A program made the position numbers and the translations under genes. Under the pieces are notes generated by a model that did no database searches, was not told the origin of the DNA, and saw only the letters and a program-made list of their open reading frames with translations. 64,000 nt of DNA from NCBI GenBank assembly GCA_023653785.1, contig JAMKCH010049098.1:1-64000 (forward strand), in the 5' to 3' direction. This DNA is from Ophioderma brevispina. Taxonomy: Eukaryota > Echinodermata > Ophiuroidea > Amphilepidida > Ophiodermatidae. Positions 21,663-33,762 of this stretch are shown here, one piece after another (within the stretch, counting starts at the first letter, position 1; every line of letters starts with the position of its first letter).

Positions 21663-23025
21663 TTCAGGTTTTAAAACTGTGCCCACAATCCTTTGAGATG
21701 AAACTTTTTTTGCCGTATAGGGACTGGAAGAAGAAGATAATTTAAAACAAGCAGGCATATTTTATTTGATCGTATCTAAATAACAATTTAGTAACTTCTT
21801 TAAGGCAGAATTGCCATTTGCATGAAGCTTTCTCTATTTGACGTCAAGAACCTTCAAGCGCTGATGCCTTTGCATTACCTGAAGCTTACTATCCATTGAA
21901 CGTATATGTTAAAGAAGCATCACACAACATTTTAGGACCTCATCTGTCATACCTATTTAACCTCGCTGTATAGGCCATGCACACCTTCCTGAAATGTTCA
22001 CATTTAAATGACATCGACTGTGTAGCTATAAAGAGTAACCTATATGAATCACTTCTTGGAGCTAATGACTTCTAAACTGTTTCCATTTATACATCTGTCA
22101 ATATGTAAGGTTGTTCGCCTGTCGGCCCACACCTCCCTGACATTATGATATTTGTTCGACAAAATTTTTTGTTATTCTTAAGCCATTCCCATTGTAAAGC
22201 CAACGACCTTATATTCGGTTTTGCCCTCGCGATAATACTTAATACAGTTATTATTTAAATGGATAAGCAGCAATCAAGCGAGAGAGAAAAAAATAATGGA
22301 AGCATTTTTTAGCTTATAATCAAAGATGACTACGTATACATTTCCATGTAACTACTTAATGTAGGGACAATCCACCAATAGTGAAAAAACTGAAGTATTT
22401 GAGGACTTGTTCATACCGACTCCCACACTAGACTACAGCGATGATGTGTAAAAATATACACCAACAGCGGTTGTGGTTATGCCAGTCAGATAAACATAGA
22501 TCATATATTTGTTGTTTGAGGTAAAACTGTACAGGACATGGTGCACAATATTAAACTTCTAAATCTGGGATATCACAACAAACGGAAAAGCTTTTATGAT
22601 CACAATCGAAATTTTTGATACGCCTTATGAAATTCAGAATCAGAGAAAAAGTGCCGATTGTCTTTAATACATGTATTTTTCAAAGGCAACCCTTGCCGTT
22701 AGTTAGAACTCTATGCCAGTCACAAAAAATACCAAAATACAAATTTGATGATTTTGTTTTTATTTTTTGGATCGGAAAGCCCTGCTTATTCCTTTAAAGA
22801 GACACATACACATTTTCAACAAATAAAAAATTCCTTAAAATAGCCAAATGGATAGAATGGGCAATATGAGTTACAATTTTGCTCATCCACCAAGGGCTCA
22901 GTTTAGTGGGTTGTAGTTGTAACATGCCATTGACATTAAACATGACCATGTGGTTTTTGGTATCATATTCATACCAAACCAAACCAGGGGGTGTATTTTC
23001 TAAATACACTGATGAAATGAAAGCC
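21663..23025. other. Unique AT-rich sequence
   Basis: No repeat or exon is recognised. TTTAAAGAGACACATACACA at about 22793 and the inverse of TTAAAGGGATACCGGCACGT at about 24183-24202 could be the ends of one large TTAA element into which later insertions fell, but the similarity is weak. Confidence 0.3.
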
Positions 23026-23305
23026 GGCCCGTACGCCGGGGGGTGCAGAGGGTGCGGTCGCACCCCCCAAAGTCCACAAACGGGGAAAAAGGTCCACTTT
23101 TGCTGAAATTTTTGATAAAAAAGGTCCAAAATTTAGAAAAATTTTGCTATGGGAGAGGGGGAAAGGGTGGAAAGTCCACATTTTGGAGCTAAAATGTTCA
23201 AAAGCCAAAAAAGGAACCAATTTAGGGTGTTAGGCCCACCTTTAACCAAAAGGTCCACTTTTTTGAAGTCCCGCACCCCCCAAATAAATCCTGCGTACGG
23301 CCCCT
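23026..23305. mobile_element. G-run-rich hAT-like MITE, copy 1
   Basis: The ends are CGGCCCGTACGC on the left and GCGTACGGCCCCTG on the right, matching the element at 57366-57599 in inverted orientation. The interior consists of AAAGGTCCACTTTT-type modules and GGGGGGTGC/GCACCCCCC blocks. The flanks, AATGAAAG and ATGAAAAG, are an imperfect match and may be a worn 8-bp duplication. No transposase. Short frames on both strands (22794-23220) lie in it by chance. Confidence 0.7.
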
Positions 23306-23496
23306 GATGAAAAGCTATTGAACTGTGCCATATGAGTTGATACTCATTGCCTCATATGGTGGGACTTGATCAAACACTAAAACATTTTTTATGCCAAGGA
23401 ATATAATAGCCACCCAGAAGGTCTCTAGTTTCAATTTGAAGTATTGAATCTCTCCAGCTTTTTCCTCATTTTATAGTCAAGATCTTGATCTTGGTT

Positions 23497-23856
23497 TTAA
23501 AAGACACTATCAGTGATCTACTCGAAAAGACAAAGGATTTTAAATTTACGGAATAGCTTAAAAGTGAAGAATTAGTCTCAAGAATCTGTAAGTTATTTTT
23601 TACCAAGCGAACAATTGAAGAAATGAAGAAACGGCAGTGTTCAAAGATAATGAACTCCATTGAATTACATGTTGTAGTAAGTTTCTCTATGGACATAAAT
23701 ACTAAAATATCAGAGTTTGTCCTTATTAGGTGCTTTGGTCCTATAACTTGTGAGGTTTGTTAATAGCCGAAACTTGTTACACACATACAAAAAAATTGGA
23801 TTTTTGAGGATGTTTTAGTATTTTCTGGTTGAGCAAATCACTGTTAGTGCCTTTAA
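23497..23856. mobile_element. TTAA-flanked MITE, family T1, copy 2 (inverted, diverged)
   Basis: It begins TTAAAAGACACTATCAGTGA and ends AATCACTGTTAGTGCCTTTAA in shape, with TTAA at both borders, 360 bp. The interior is in the opposite orientation to the 44486 copy and is the most diverged of the five full-length T1 copies. Confidence 0.75.
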
Positions 23857-24007
23857 TAGTTAAATTTACATACCCACTTGTAAATTGTGAACATATAAGA
23901 AATTATATCATAAATAAGATGTACATGGACAAGTTAGAAGGGTTTATAGGAAAATTAACACAACTTGGATGTGTATTTCTTGCATTTCAGTTGTGCAACC
24001 CAAACTA

Positions 24008-24043
24008 TTGTAATAAAACCACTCCGGAGTGGTTTTATTACAA
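24008..24043. repeat. Perfect 36-bp palindrome without spacer
   Basis: TTGTAATAAAACCACTCC (24008-24025) is followed at once by its exact reverse complement (24026-24043). No base separates the arms. It is not part of any repeat I recognise elsewhere in the window. The arm contains AATAAA on both strands, so it could act as a bidirectional polyadenylation signal; that is speculation. Confidence 0.9.
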
Positions 24044-24565
24044 AATTACTTGATTCACACACAAAGAAACTGTTTTAGGCTTATTCATTTTAGGTAAGGG
24101 TTAGCACTAGTAAAAGCAATGCAAACATCATTTATGCAAAACCTCCGTTTTAACCAAAATCGAGTTTGGCCTATATACAAAACGTGCCGGTATCCCTTTA
24201 AGGTGAAATCCATATTGGGCTCTCAGAGTATAGATACCTTGGAGGAGAATTAATTTTGAAATTTTAATACCAAGACGTGCAAATTGTGATCCATATCAAT
24301 TTATCACCGTGGGTTTTTAAAGGGACTGTGTTCGATGAGTCAAACACCTCGCTCATGTTATATACAACTAATATGTTTTGATTTTCTAATATGTAACTTT
24401 GGGTGCAATGACTCTGCAGTGCATTTGTATTACAAGAGAGGTTGGTAACCTATTCAGAACAGGTCTCAGAAACTTTGTAATATTTGTACATTTGTGGCAT
24501 TGGGTATGTATTTAAATCATTGATTAAAGCAATACAGGCTTGTTTTCAACAACATATAAAGTTTC

Positions 24566-24931
24566 TTAAAGGCTGACTTAGAGATTTCAAAATATAATTT
24601 TTTTGTGTAATAATTAAAAATAGTCAACTATAACTAAAGTTAGTAACCTAAAATGCACAATTCCAAAGTTTGAGATGAATCGGATTTTTCGTTTTGATGC
24701 AGTAAACATTTATGTATAGTATTACGTGCTATAGGATACTGTGTATAACAAAAATTCCGGATCCAGAATTTTATAACAAAGTTATGATTTTCTATATGAA
24801 GGACTTTGATTTGAGCTTAGCTATTTCACACAGTGATTAGTATATGGTCAAGTATTATGAATATGCAATAAACGCAATTTGTTTGAAAAATGAGGGTGCC
24901 CTCATCGGGAAATCTCTGAGTCAGCCTTTAA
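24566..24931. mobile_element. TTAA-flanked MITE, family T2, copy 1
   Basis: It runs from TTAAAGGCTGACTTAGAGAT to the inverse of TTAAAGGCTGACTCAGAGAT, 366 bp, TTAA at each border. The interior (AAAAATAGTCAACTATAACT, TGATTTTCTATATGAAGGAC) matches the interrupted copy at 45650-46613. No coding capacity; the 70-codon frame at 24844 crosses the right end. Confidence 0.85.
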
Positions 24932-25160
24932 TTTGCTCTCAAATTATAGAAGGACCTAGGAAGTACACAAACATTTTTACACATAAAAAACACTATCATT
25001 GTATAATACAAATAAGTCATACTAAGGATATCCTGTGGTTTTGGCCTTTATTGTAGATGTACTGTATTTTTTAATCACCAACTGTTTTAAAATTCACTTA
25101 TTACATAAATGTCATGGACTCATACTCATTGATACTATATGTAGAAATTTCCAATGGGTG

Positions 25161-25530
25161 TGACCTGACCTAAATGGGACTGACCTACAGGTCAGGTCAG
25201 GTTTCCTTTGAGGGGCTGCTACTGGTAGCCTGGTAACCAGTACTACCTGTCCCAGGGCCGAGTTGTCGGCGGCTAAACCGTCACCCCTATCGGGTTTCTA
25301 AGGAAATCTGATGAGGAGGGTAGCTGGTTACCCTGGTAGAATGAAAAAGAAGATCTACCTACAAGGGCGTCAGCTCTGGAGAGCTAATGGCGGCCATCCA
25401 GCACATGCTGCCTTGCATGGTGGGCGTGGTTGCCCAAAGGCTAGGCCCAATTATCTTTTGCTCCAATAAATCCTCACACAGCAGTATTGCTGAGTGAGGT
25501 GTATCCGGCCACCCCTGTTAGCGGGGACAA
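25161..25530. other. GC-rich structured segment of unknown origin
   Basis: This block is clearly richer in G+C than its surroundings. An 11-bp perfect inverted repeat, TGACCTGACCT / AGGTCAGGTCA, lies at 25161-25171 and 25189-25199. Further stems are AGGGTA/TACCCT near 25317-25334, CCTCAC...GTGAGG near 25472-25500, and nested TCCGG and CCCC stems near 25504-25537. It might be the untranslated end of a LINE or an RNA-encoding repeat. I recognise no family and see no reading frame. Confidence 0.4.
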
Positions 25531-26779
25531 AACCGGATTTAAAACTATGGTTTAACTAACTACCTTTTGACCTTTGTGTGTCTTTCTTAAGCATTCAGTT
25601 TCTGCATATTTTGCTTAGTTTCAAAACAATATAAACATTTTTTGCATCAAAAAAAATTAACTAAAATTTATGATTATGAAACTGAATATACATTTCTTTA
25701 ATACTGCAAGAGTATTTTAAATACAATAGAAGAAATTTGATTTAGTAACAAGATCATAAACTTGTACCATGCATGTTTTGTGTTCATTATGATTATTGAC
25801 AATACGGGAGGGGGATACTCAACGCAGATGACCATACGGGGACGTGCCACAAACAACGGTCTCATTTTCAGCCTTCTGGTATGTCAATGACCCCTTTTTT
25901 CATGCAAATTTTGTATAGCAATGGGTCGTTTGTTTTCCAAATTTTCTCAAATTTCTTGGAAAATTGAATTTTCTCAATCGTAAGCCAAACTGTGGTCGCA
26001 ATGCCATGTGTTGCATCTTCTTTGCAATCAGAAAAAGTAGTCTCTTACATAAGTGGACCAATGAAAAATTTTAACCTTTGTATAACTGTCACAATGAATC
26101 TAACCAACAGTCTGTCCAAGTTTCATAAAAATCCATCTGAGTTTCACAAGAGCTAAGTTAAAAGACTGTTAAACACACAGAGAGTACCGACTTTGATACC
26201 ATTACACAGGACCAGATTATGATTGCACTCTATTTTTAACCACTCAACAAGCAACGAAACAAGTCAACCTGCCCTAACTCTCAAAGATCAAATAAACAGG
26301 ACCACAAAATTGAAAAGACACTAAAATTAAGCATTAATTTAAAAAAAAGGGCCCAAATAATCATGATCAGACACGACGTCGTACAAAACCCATCCATACC
26401 TACTCAGCAGCAGAAAGGATACTTTGAATGCGACGTCATTGCCCCCAGTTATAGAAGACCTCCTAGTAAAAAAAACACTCACATACACCGCCCGAAGCAA
26501 GCGACCTCTCAGGTAATGTGTACAAATTTGCAGTAAAATTTTCAGCAATTTAAATTCAAGACTGCTTGATGATGGAGTTTAGTTACATTTTATGATCATG
26601 TGTTGATCTGCATAGACTCCTATTGGAAATATGTTCAGTGGATAAGAAAATGAATTAGAAACACTCAGGTTTGATGAGATGCATATTTAAAATTTAGTTT
26701 AAGAGATTATTCATGATTTATTTGAAATGCATTCTCAATGTGAAATGGATATAAATGTATCAAACCTAAGGATTACAAA
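25531..26779. other. Unique AT-rich sequence
   Basis: No repeat, RNA gene or exon recognised. The 69-codon minus-strand frame at 26339-26548 is not convincing. Confidence 0.35.
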
Positions 26780-27731
26780 ATTAACACAAAGTAGCATTCA
26801 GAAAGCAAAATTAATACAAAGTAGCATAATAAAGTAAAAAATAACACATAAGTAACATTCAAAAATCAAATATTAACACAAAGCATACAAAAAGCAAAAA
26901 TTAAAATAGAATACAAAAAGCAAACATTACCACCAAATAGCATACAAAAAGCAAAAATTAACACAAATAGAATACAAAAAGCAAAAATTAACACAAAGTA
27001 GCATACAAAAAGCAAACATTAACACACAAAAAAAAACATTAATACAAAATAGCACACAAAAAGCAAAAATTAACACAAAGTAGCAAAGAAAAAGCAAAAT
27101 TAATACAAAGTAGCAAAAATTAACACAAAGTAGCACACAAAAAGCAAAATTAATACAAAGTAGCAAAAATTAACACAAATAGAATACAAAAAGCAAAAAT
27201 TAACACAAAGTAGCAAAGAAAAAGCAAAAATTAACACAAAGTAGCATACAAAAAGCAAAAATTAACACAAAGTAGCATACAAAAAGCAAACAATAACACA
27301 AAGTAGCATACAAAAAGCAAAATTAATACAAAGTAGCAAAAATTAACACAAATAGAATACAAAAAGCAAACAATAACACAAAGTAGCACACAAAAAGCAA
27401 ACAATAACACAAAGTAGCATACAAAAAGCAAACATAACACAAAGTAGCATACAAAAAGCAAAAATTAACACAAAGTAGCACACAAAAAGCAAACAATAAC
27501 ACAAAGTAGCATACAAAAAGAAAACAATAACACAAAGTAGCATACAAAAAGCAAAAACTAACACAGAGTAGCACAAAAAGCAAACAATAACACAAAGTAG
27601 CATACAAAAAGAAAACAATAACACAAAGTAGCATACAAAAAACAAGCAAAAATTAACACAAAGTAGTATACAAAAAACAAGCAAAAATTAACACAAAGTA
27701 GTATACAAAGAGCAAAAATTAACACAAAGAG
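26780..27731. repeat. Minisatellite, about 31-bp unit
   Basis: The unit is AACACAAAGTAGCATACAAA plus AAGCAAAAATT, with variants of 24-33 bp (ATAGAATAC, AATACAAAGTAGC, AACAATAAC). About 30 copies are present. The + strand is almost free of T in many units. Because 31 is not a multiple of three and the unit lacks minus-strand stops, overlapping minus-strand reading frames of up to 113 codons are open (26927-27684); they encode repeats of CYFVLLFAF type and are artefacts of the array. Confidence 0.9.
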
Positions 27732-27950
27732 CCAGAATAGACCTATAAAAAGTCAGATTATTTCAATTTTGTAAAACTTTTACATGTTAAAGAACTAAGA
27801 AGAAAGTCTGAAATTTGGGGGGGGGGAATGAAAAGTTGCATCTCCTAGTAGATATTCAAATTTGAGCATTTTGTTTCCCATCTTGGTTTTTTCTTTATAA
27901 TTTGCTACAATGGGTTAAGTTTATAATGCGTGCTGTGATGGTGTCAGAGA

Positions 27951-27990
27951 TTGTGTGTGTGTGTGTTTGTGTGTGTGCATGTGTTTGTGG
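27951..27990. repeat. (GT)n microsatellite
   Basis: An interrupted GT tract. 27732-28659 otherwise holds a G9 run near 27820 and unique AT-rich sequence without recognised features. Confidence 0.85.
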
Positions 27991-28659
27991 TTTGCATGGC
28001 GCCATGTTGTGAGTGCCTAAAGATAACATAATATATCCATAGTACATGTTATTAAGCAATTACTCGAGCATGGACTCTGGTTTGTAGATGACATGTATTA
28101 CAAACAGTGTACACACATGTGTCTTGTGTGTAGCATCACCGTAAAGACCATGCTGAAGCATGACAAAGTGATAAAGCTGCCTGACTGATATGAAAGCTCT
28201 ATGTCAAAGATCACAATGTTATCATATATTGCAACAAGTAAATTTGTATATGAAATGAAATTGAGTAGATAGCATGGGTCTCACTTCATGATTTTTTCCT
28301 TTTTCTTTTATTTGATATCAATAATTGGTTTTTAATTTTATTTTCAAGTCAAAGTAGTTTTATCTGCTAGAACTCTTCATGTTCCATTCATTTCACTCTT
28401 ATCATTTTCAATTTCTGATTTTATTCTGGGATTAAAAGATTTTGTTTAGAATTACAAAATGCAACAGATGAACAAATATTTCCTTTGACCAAAAATCCAA
28501 TATGAAAAGCCTCATAGTCTTTGAGTCTTATTCCATAGTATTTGAGCCCCACCTCCATTTAATTACTGGCTGTCTCTCAATTACTGATTGAGTAGTTTAA
28601 AGCAAGATGAACATGGACATTAAGTGAGAAAAAGTCAGCACAGAAAAAGAGAACCCTAC

Positions 28660-28965
28660 TCTCTAAAAAAATAAATTTATGAGATTGTAATGGGACAAAA
28701 TAAAAATTATGTTAAAAACAAAATTAATCTATATATTTGCTTAAAATGCTTCAATCTTGTAGATTCAAATTCAATCCATTAGATTGAATTTTAAATATTT
28801 TATACTTCTGATTGAAACCTAAAACTAAAACTAATCCATATTTAGATAACAATTTCAATCTGATGGATTTGAATTTCAATCTATTGAATTAAAAAATAAC
28901 CAATTCAATCCTACTGAATTTAATCTGAATAGGATTAAATTCCTCTCTAAATCTTTAATTTAGAC
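28660..28965. repeat. AT-rich block with repeated GATT/AATC dyads
   Basis: Motifs such as TCAATCCATTAGATTGAATT, TCAATCTGATGGATTTGAAT and TCAATCCTACTGAATTTAAT recur at irregular spacing, giving many short inverted repeats. CTCTCTAAA occurs near both ends (about 28670 and 28941). It may be an old foldback element. 28966-29332 shows nothing further. Confidence 0.45.
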
Positions 28966-29332
28966 ATGTCCCTGATCACAATCTATTTAGATAATTTTTT
29001 TTGAACCGTAGGGATTTAGGGACAGGTCTTTCCTTTTCAAACTCCCCTGCCCACATCATGCCGCATGCATCAATTAGCAACCAGAAGAGCCTGACTACAC
29101 CATGAATGTTTAGATTGATAAGAAACACTGAAAGGCAGTATGTCCATTTTCAACCTACACCCCATACCACTATATTGCAAATACACCCACCTGTACACTT
29201 CCCCGACCACCATTAAACAGTCCAGATCCTTTTTGGCACCAAGAGACTGCATGTACAGCTGTCAATTATATACACCTTGCAATTATTAATGGGAACCTGT
29301 TTCCAAAACTGGCTATGGCCAATAAGGGGATA

Positions 29333-29847
29333 GGGTGCAGCCCCGGGGAGGGTTCTTGGGGGTTTGTTGGATGCTCGTTCCATGGGTTCTGAAAGTGACC
29401 CTTAACGGGACCAATTTACTGTCAAAATATACTCCTAATAGGACCAGTTTTCGGTGAAAACATACCCACTTTAAATTAAATTATATCCCTAACAGGACCA
29501 ATTTTCCATAAAATGATATCCTTAGCAGGACCTGTTTTCAATACGTGAATAAAAATATAGCTTTAAAAGAACCAATATATAAGAAAAATAACACTTTTGC
29601 TATTATGAGAAAAATTACACACTCAGGGTTATTTTGCTGACATGTTTAGGTTCAATTTCCTATATATATATCAATGAACCATGCAGTCACAATCTTAAAT
29701 TTGATACCCGTAGCAGGCCCAAAACTTGATTATTGTGAATTTTGATACCCCTAGTCGTAGTTCTGCATTTGCAGCTAGTCCCTCTTTTTGGAATGAGCAA
29801 GGGTACCTGACCAAATTCCAAGAACCTCCCTCCCGGGGGTGCAGCCC
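29333..29847. mobile_element. TIR element with internal CAGGACCAATTTTC repeats
   Basis: The left end, GGGTGCAGCCCCGGGGAGGG then TTCTTGG, is imperfectly inverted on the right in CCAAGAACCTCCCTCCCGGG then GGTGCAGCCC. The interior has at least four units of the type CCCTAACAGGACCAATTTTC spaced about 40-50 bp (29399-29550), and related CCCGTAGCAGG units near 29706 and 29750. Length is 515 bp, without coding capacity. Confidence 0.65.
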
Positions 29848-30820
29848 TTTGTTCCTACAGTTCACCCGTTAGCAGTTTTTTAGAGAATTAAGCAAAGATG
29901 CTCTGATAAGTGACAGATCCTCTAAATAGTAGAGTCCTGTAAAAAATCTTGATAATAATAACAGCAACAAGCTCACTGTATGTGACATATTTTGGTTATT
30001 ATCTGAAATGGAATTCAATGTTGCGTGTTCTTATCTTACAAGTCACGCATTCAAGGAGAACATTCATGTGACTTCCTCACAACTCTTTCATACCACAGTG
30101 TGTCTCTTCATGTCACCAAATCACTTAGGATTTGTATAATTTAAAAAAACAGCTTATACATAAATTGTATTACTACCTATAATTTAGTCCAAATATATCA
30201 ATTGTATGGATATAGGATTTACCTCTGAGTGTGTCACTCAACCCTATTTCCACCTCTGGATTGTCTCAAATTTTGTTCCCTACATTTCATAACTCAGTCA
30301 ATTTTGTTGTTTTCATGATTTGTTATACACCTTTGTTTTATTTTTTCACCACATTTTCACACTTGTTCACTTGATGTTTCACATATTGTCACTCAGTGTT
30401 GAGTATGTTCAAGTTGTTAACAATCTCGTTTGTACTGTGTTGTCTTTAAGACTGCTATGCCGTGCTGCGGATTGTACATTGTGGCATATTGGTTGAAAAA
30501 ATGGATTTCATTTTAGTCTAGAAAGTTCACTAGATCTGCCCAGCATACAAATGAAATGTTATCTCCTTCTTAAAATATATTAGGCCTTTTGAAATTGATA
30601 GTCCCCCTATGGAAACCTTTGCATAAACATTCCACGGAGGAGTGTTAACAAATTTGGCAATTTAAAGGGATAGGCATAAAAATAATTGAGGTAGTCCACT
30701 ATTTCATTTTGACCAATAAAATGTCTAAAAAGATTGTTGAGGAGGGATATTGATTTTGAGTAAGGAGGGATAAGTTGGTTTTGAAATAACAAAATCCTTG
30801 CGTTTGTGCCAAGCATGCAA
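29848..30820. other. Unique AT-rich sequence
   Basis: No repeat or exon recognised. Short frames here are not convincing. Confidence 0.35.
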
Positions 30821-31186
30821 TTAAAGGCACTATCAGTGATTTGCTAAATCAGAAAATTGAAAAAATTATCAAAAATCAGATTTTTGCATGTCTGTAACAA
30901 GTACAGGTACCCTAACATACCCTGCAAATGATAAGGCCAGAAGCAAGCTAATAAGTACAAAATCGGATATTTTAGTCATTAGTGTCTGAACGGACACTTC
31001 CTACAACACGTAATTGAATGGAGAGTCATATCTTTGAACACTGCCGTTTTCTTTCTTTTCTGTTGATTCTTTAGTTGTAAAAAGTAACTAATGAGGATTA
31101 TACAGATATATCCTCCACTTTTAAGCTATTTCTGAAAATTTAAAATATTTTGTCTCATCCGGATAAATCACTGATAGTGTCTTTAA
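30821..31186. mobile_element. TTAA-flanked MITE, family T1, copy 3
   Basis: It begins TTAAAGGCACTATCAGTGAT and ends ATCACTGATAGTGTCTTTAA, 366 bp, TTAA at each border. The interior is close to the 10110 copy (AACATACCCTGCAAATGATA, GGCCAGAAGCAA). No coding capacity. Confidence 0.9.
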
Positions 31187-32652
31187 TGCATTTCAATGAG
31201 TTAAGTCCATGCAAAAAAAATACTCTATTCCCAAAATTTGTCAAAAAAAATGTAAACATTTTAAATATTTCTCACCATATTAGTAATTAGAATGAAAAAG
31301 CATTTAGATAGGCATCTTAGACAGCACTCACTCGCGTGTTAAACTCATTAGCCACAGGCAAGTCATTAAATAATTAAATCAGAAACTAACTTTATTTTGC
31401 AAGAAATTAGTGGACTAGTAGACAACCCCTTTAACTATATTTGTTTATATTTTTGCATATTATTTTGGAAAAGGATTCACAAGTTTTAAAATTGATTCTA
31501 AAATAGTACAAATTTGCATCACCCATAGTTCTGAAGTAGTGAAAGCAAATGAAAAGTTTTACTTGCCAAAATTGAAAAGCAGTATTTTGAGGGAGTAACA
31601 TTTCATTTTTCTCATTTTAGAAGTAATGCCAATATAGTTTTTCAGCATTAGAATTGATTTGTAATAGATGTTGCAGCTATTTTAATAAACTAACCCATTG
31701 AACATTAATCATTACTAACAAACAATTGGTTTCATGCCTTCAACACCACTTTATGGCAATTTTATTAGTACTTCATTTTATGAACATTATTATTTAATTG
31801 CAGAGGAAATTGGTAAATTAAATACCTGATATAATTTTTTCGTAATTGGAAGCTTACAAAAATTGTAGCCAAAATATTAAACTGATGTTTTAATTTGAAG
31901 TTTTAATTTTGTTGAATATCACAATGTGCCCTTAATTTTAGTGTGTTTCTTTATAAATTGGGCTATAAATACAGAATTTGGTGAAAGCAAATGCCACCAT
32001 ATAATTCTTCAAGATTTCCATCCTATTTTTTTTTCAAGTTTCTATAACTTGTCCTGGAATTAAAAAGTTAAAATTAAAGACAGCCAAATATCAAAATAAC
32101 CAATTTCATCAGTAAAATTCTAGATTTTAATTTTTTTTTAAAATCTCTTTCTTCAAATTTAACTGTTGGAACTTGACGACGGAATTCACCAATCATGTCA
32201 CCTGTTATTTCTAACCTCTATCTATGCAGCATCTAGCAGCTTGACCCATGACTACGTTACCACGTTAACCCACCCACCACAACCTGTCAAATATCGTCTC
32301 GATAACATGCTCTGATCTATTTCTTGTCATACATCTTATAAAAGACTAAAGGAATGAACGGACGGGGCATTTGGTAATAGCTTTATATCACTTCTCTTCT
32401 TCAGCTGCATTTTTTTGGTAAGGTTGAATTTCATAACTCGGGGCTGACACTTATAACTCGGGGCTGACATACTGCACCAATCGATACATTTTTCCACCGA
32501 GGACTGTATGGGAAGTTGTGATCTAGAAGTGCTATGTGTACTCTTAAGATTTGTCGACTGTGTTTAGTGTATGTTTGTTTTTCTTACTTTTACTATGTTC
32601 TTTCTTTCATTATATTTGTACCGTATCACCATCCTGTGTTTAGAGTCTATGG
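31187..32652. other. Unique AT-rich sequence
   Basis: A short stretch near 31366-31410 resembles sequence near 11204 (AAATAATTAAATCA). GGGGCTGACACTTATAACTC and its neighbour repeat a 20-bp unit once near 32440-32468. Nothing else is recognised. Confidence 0.35.
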
Positions 32653-32922
32653 CTGGTATTCTGAAAGGGAGTCTAAATTTAGACCTGGGTTTAAGCCAGG
32701 GTTAGTCCTACATGAGTGGACCTTTTTCATTTCAACATACTTTGAAGGTGGGCCATAACAGGTGAGAAAATTCCTCTTGGATGGGGCGGAACAGCCTATC
32801 CATGAGTAATTTTCTCACCTGTTATTTTAAACTTTCTTAGTATGTTGAAAGGAACACTTATGTAGGACTAACCCTGGTTTAAACCTTGGACTAAAGTTAG
32901 ACTCCATTTAAGAATAACAGCT
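32653..32922. mobile_element. Foldback element, GCTGGTATTCTGAAAGG ends, copy 1
   Basis: The left half (CTGGTATTCTGAAAGGGAGT, TAAGCCAGGGTTAGTCCTAC, CAACATACTTTGAAGG) returns in inversion on the right (AGTATGTTGAAAGG, GTAGGACTAACCCTGG, AGACTCCATTTAAGAATAAC). GGTGAGAAAATTCCTC and GAGTAATTTTCTCACC form the inner stem, so nearly the whole 270 bp can fold. A 5'-truncated copy is at 57934-58163. The 74-codon frame across it (32534-32758) is chance. Confidence 0.75.
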
Positions 32923-33505
32923 TATAAATTTCTATTTCAGATTTGACTGAACTGTATTCATGCCTATATCTCAACATCATTTTGTCTATCTTAAAGATTT
33001 CTACTACTCTCACAACAATTCAAATGAATCTATACATTATTTTTGGCCATAGAAATGGAAGTTTTGCACATTTTAATGGATCCTTTTTAGATTTACATTA
33101 AAATAGTGGTTATAAGCTTCTCTGTATTGTAGGTTTTAAAGTTTTTGTACACTAAGGTTATGAGAAAAATGTCTATTATTTGACCTTAGGGTGGTAAATC
33201 ACACAAGGTTCTGTCTTACTACATATTGTTACATTGAAATTGACTTTGTTAAAGTTCTTAATCGCCCATTTTTAGAAACTACAAGATGTTTGAAACGTAA
33301 TGTATTATATGCTAGACTGTACAAGACTGTCTTTCAGAGTTTGTAGTCATGTTTAGAAGTAATTATTGTAAATAAGGTTCCAAAAAAAAAAAGAAAGTTT
33401 TGTCTTGGAATGCCATTGCTTAACATTTAAAAAATCTTATTTTTATTGCATTCATAAAATTTTACTTTTTCCTCTAGCTTCGCTTTTTCTTCTAAGATGT
33501 TTTCC

Positions 33506-33762
33506 ACAAAGGGGCACTGCCCGTTATGAGCGTAATCGCTAAGAGATAGCCTCATCCCCAGAACCTGCAATTTTACTGGAATGGTCAACATTGTGGTATC
33601 TGAACTCTGTGGGGCTCACAAAATCCAAATCACGTTTTTTTAGCTCTCACACAATGGATGAAAATGCGGAAACTTTACAGATGGGGTTTTTTTTTTTGGG
33701 GTGAAGCCCATCTATCAAGATTACAACTTGATATACTTAAATTGGGTTCTGTCCTCCTTTAA
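33506..33762. mobile_element. TTAA-type MITE, family T6, copy 2 (shortened)
   Basis: The left end (ACAAAGGGGCACTGCCCG) is degraded; the right end is TCCTCCTTTAA with TTAA at 33759-33762. The interior (GAAACTTTACAGATGGGGTT, GAAGCCCATCTATCAAGATT) matches the 58647 copy. It is about 75 bp shorter than that copy. 32923-33505 shows only an A-run near 33380. Confidence 0.6.

Noticed and set aside
22793..24202. One large TTAA element enclosing the hAT-like MITE and T1 copy 2
   Set aside because: The putative ends (TTAAAGAGACACATACACA and TTAAAGGGATACCGGCACG) agree only loosely, and no second copy supports it.
25308..25340. Hammerhead ribozyme suggested by CTGATGAG and a following AGGGTA/TACCCT stem
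   Set aside because: The core requires GAAA directly after stem II; here GGTAGAATGAAA follows, and no suitable closing stem with a cleavage triplet could be placed.
26927..27684. Minus-strand reading frames of 76-113 codons
   Set aside because: They lie wholly in the 31-bp minisatellite and encode only the translated repeat.
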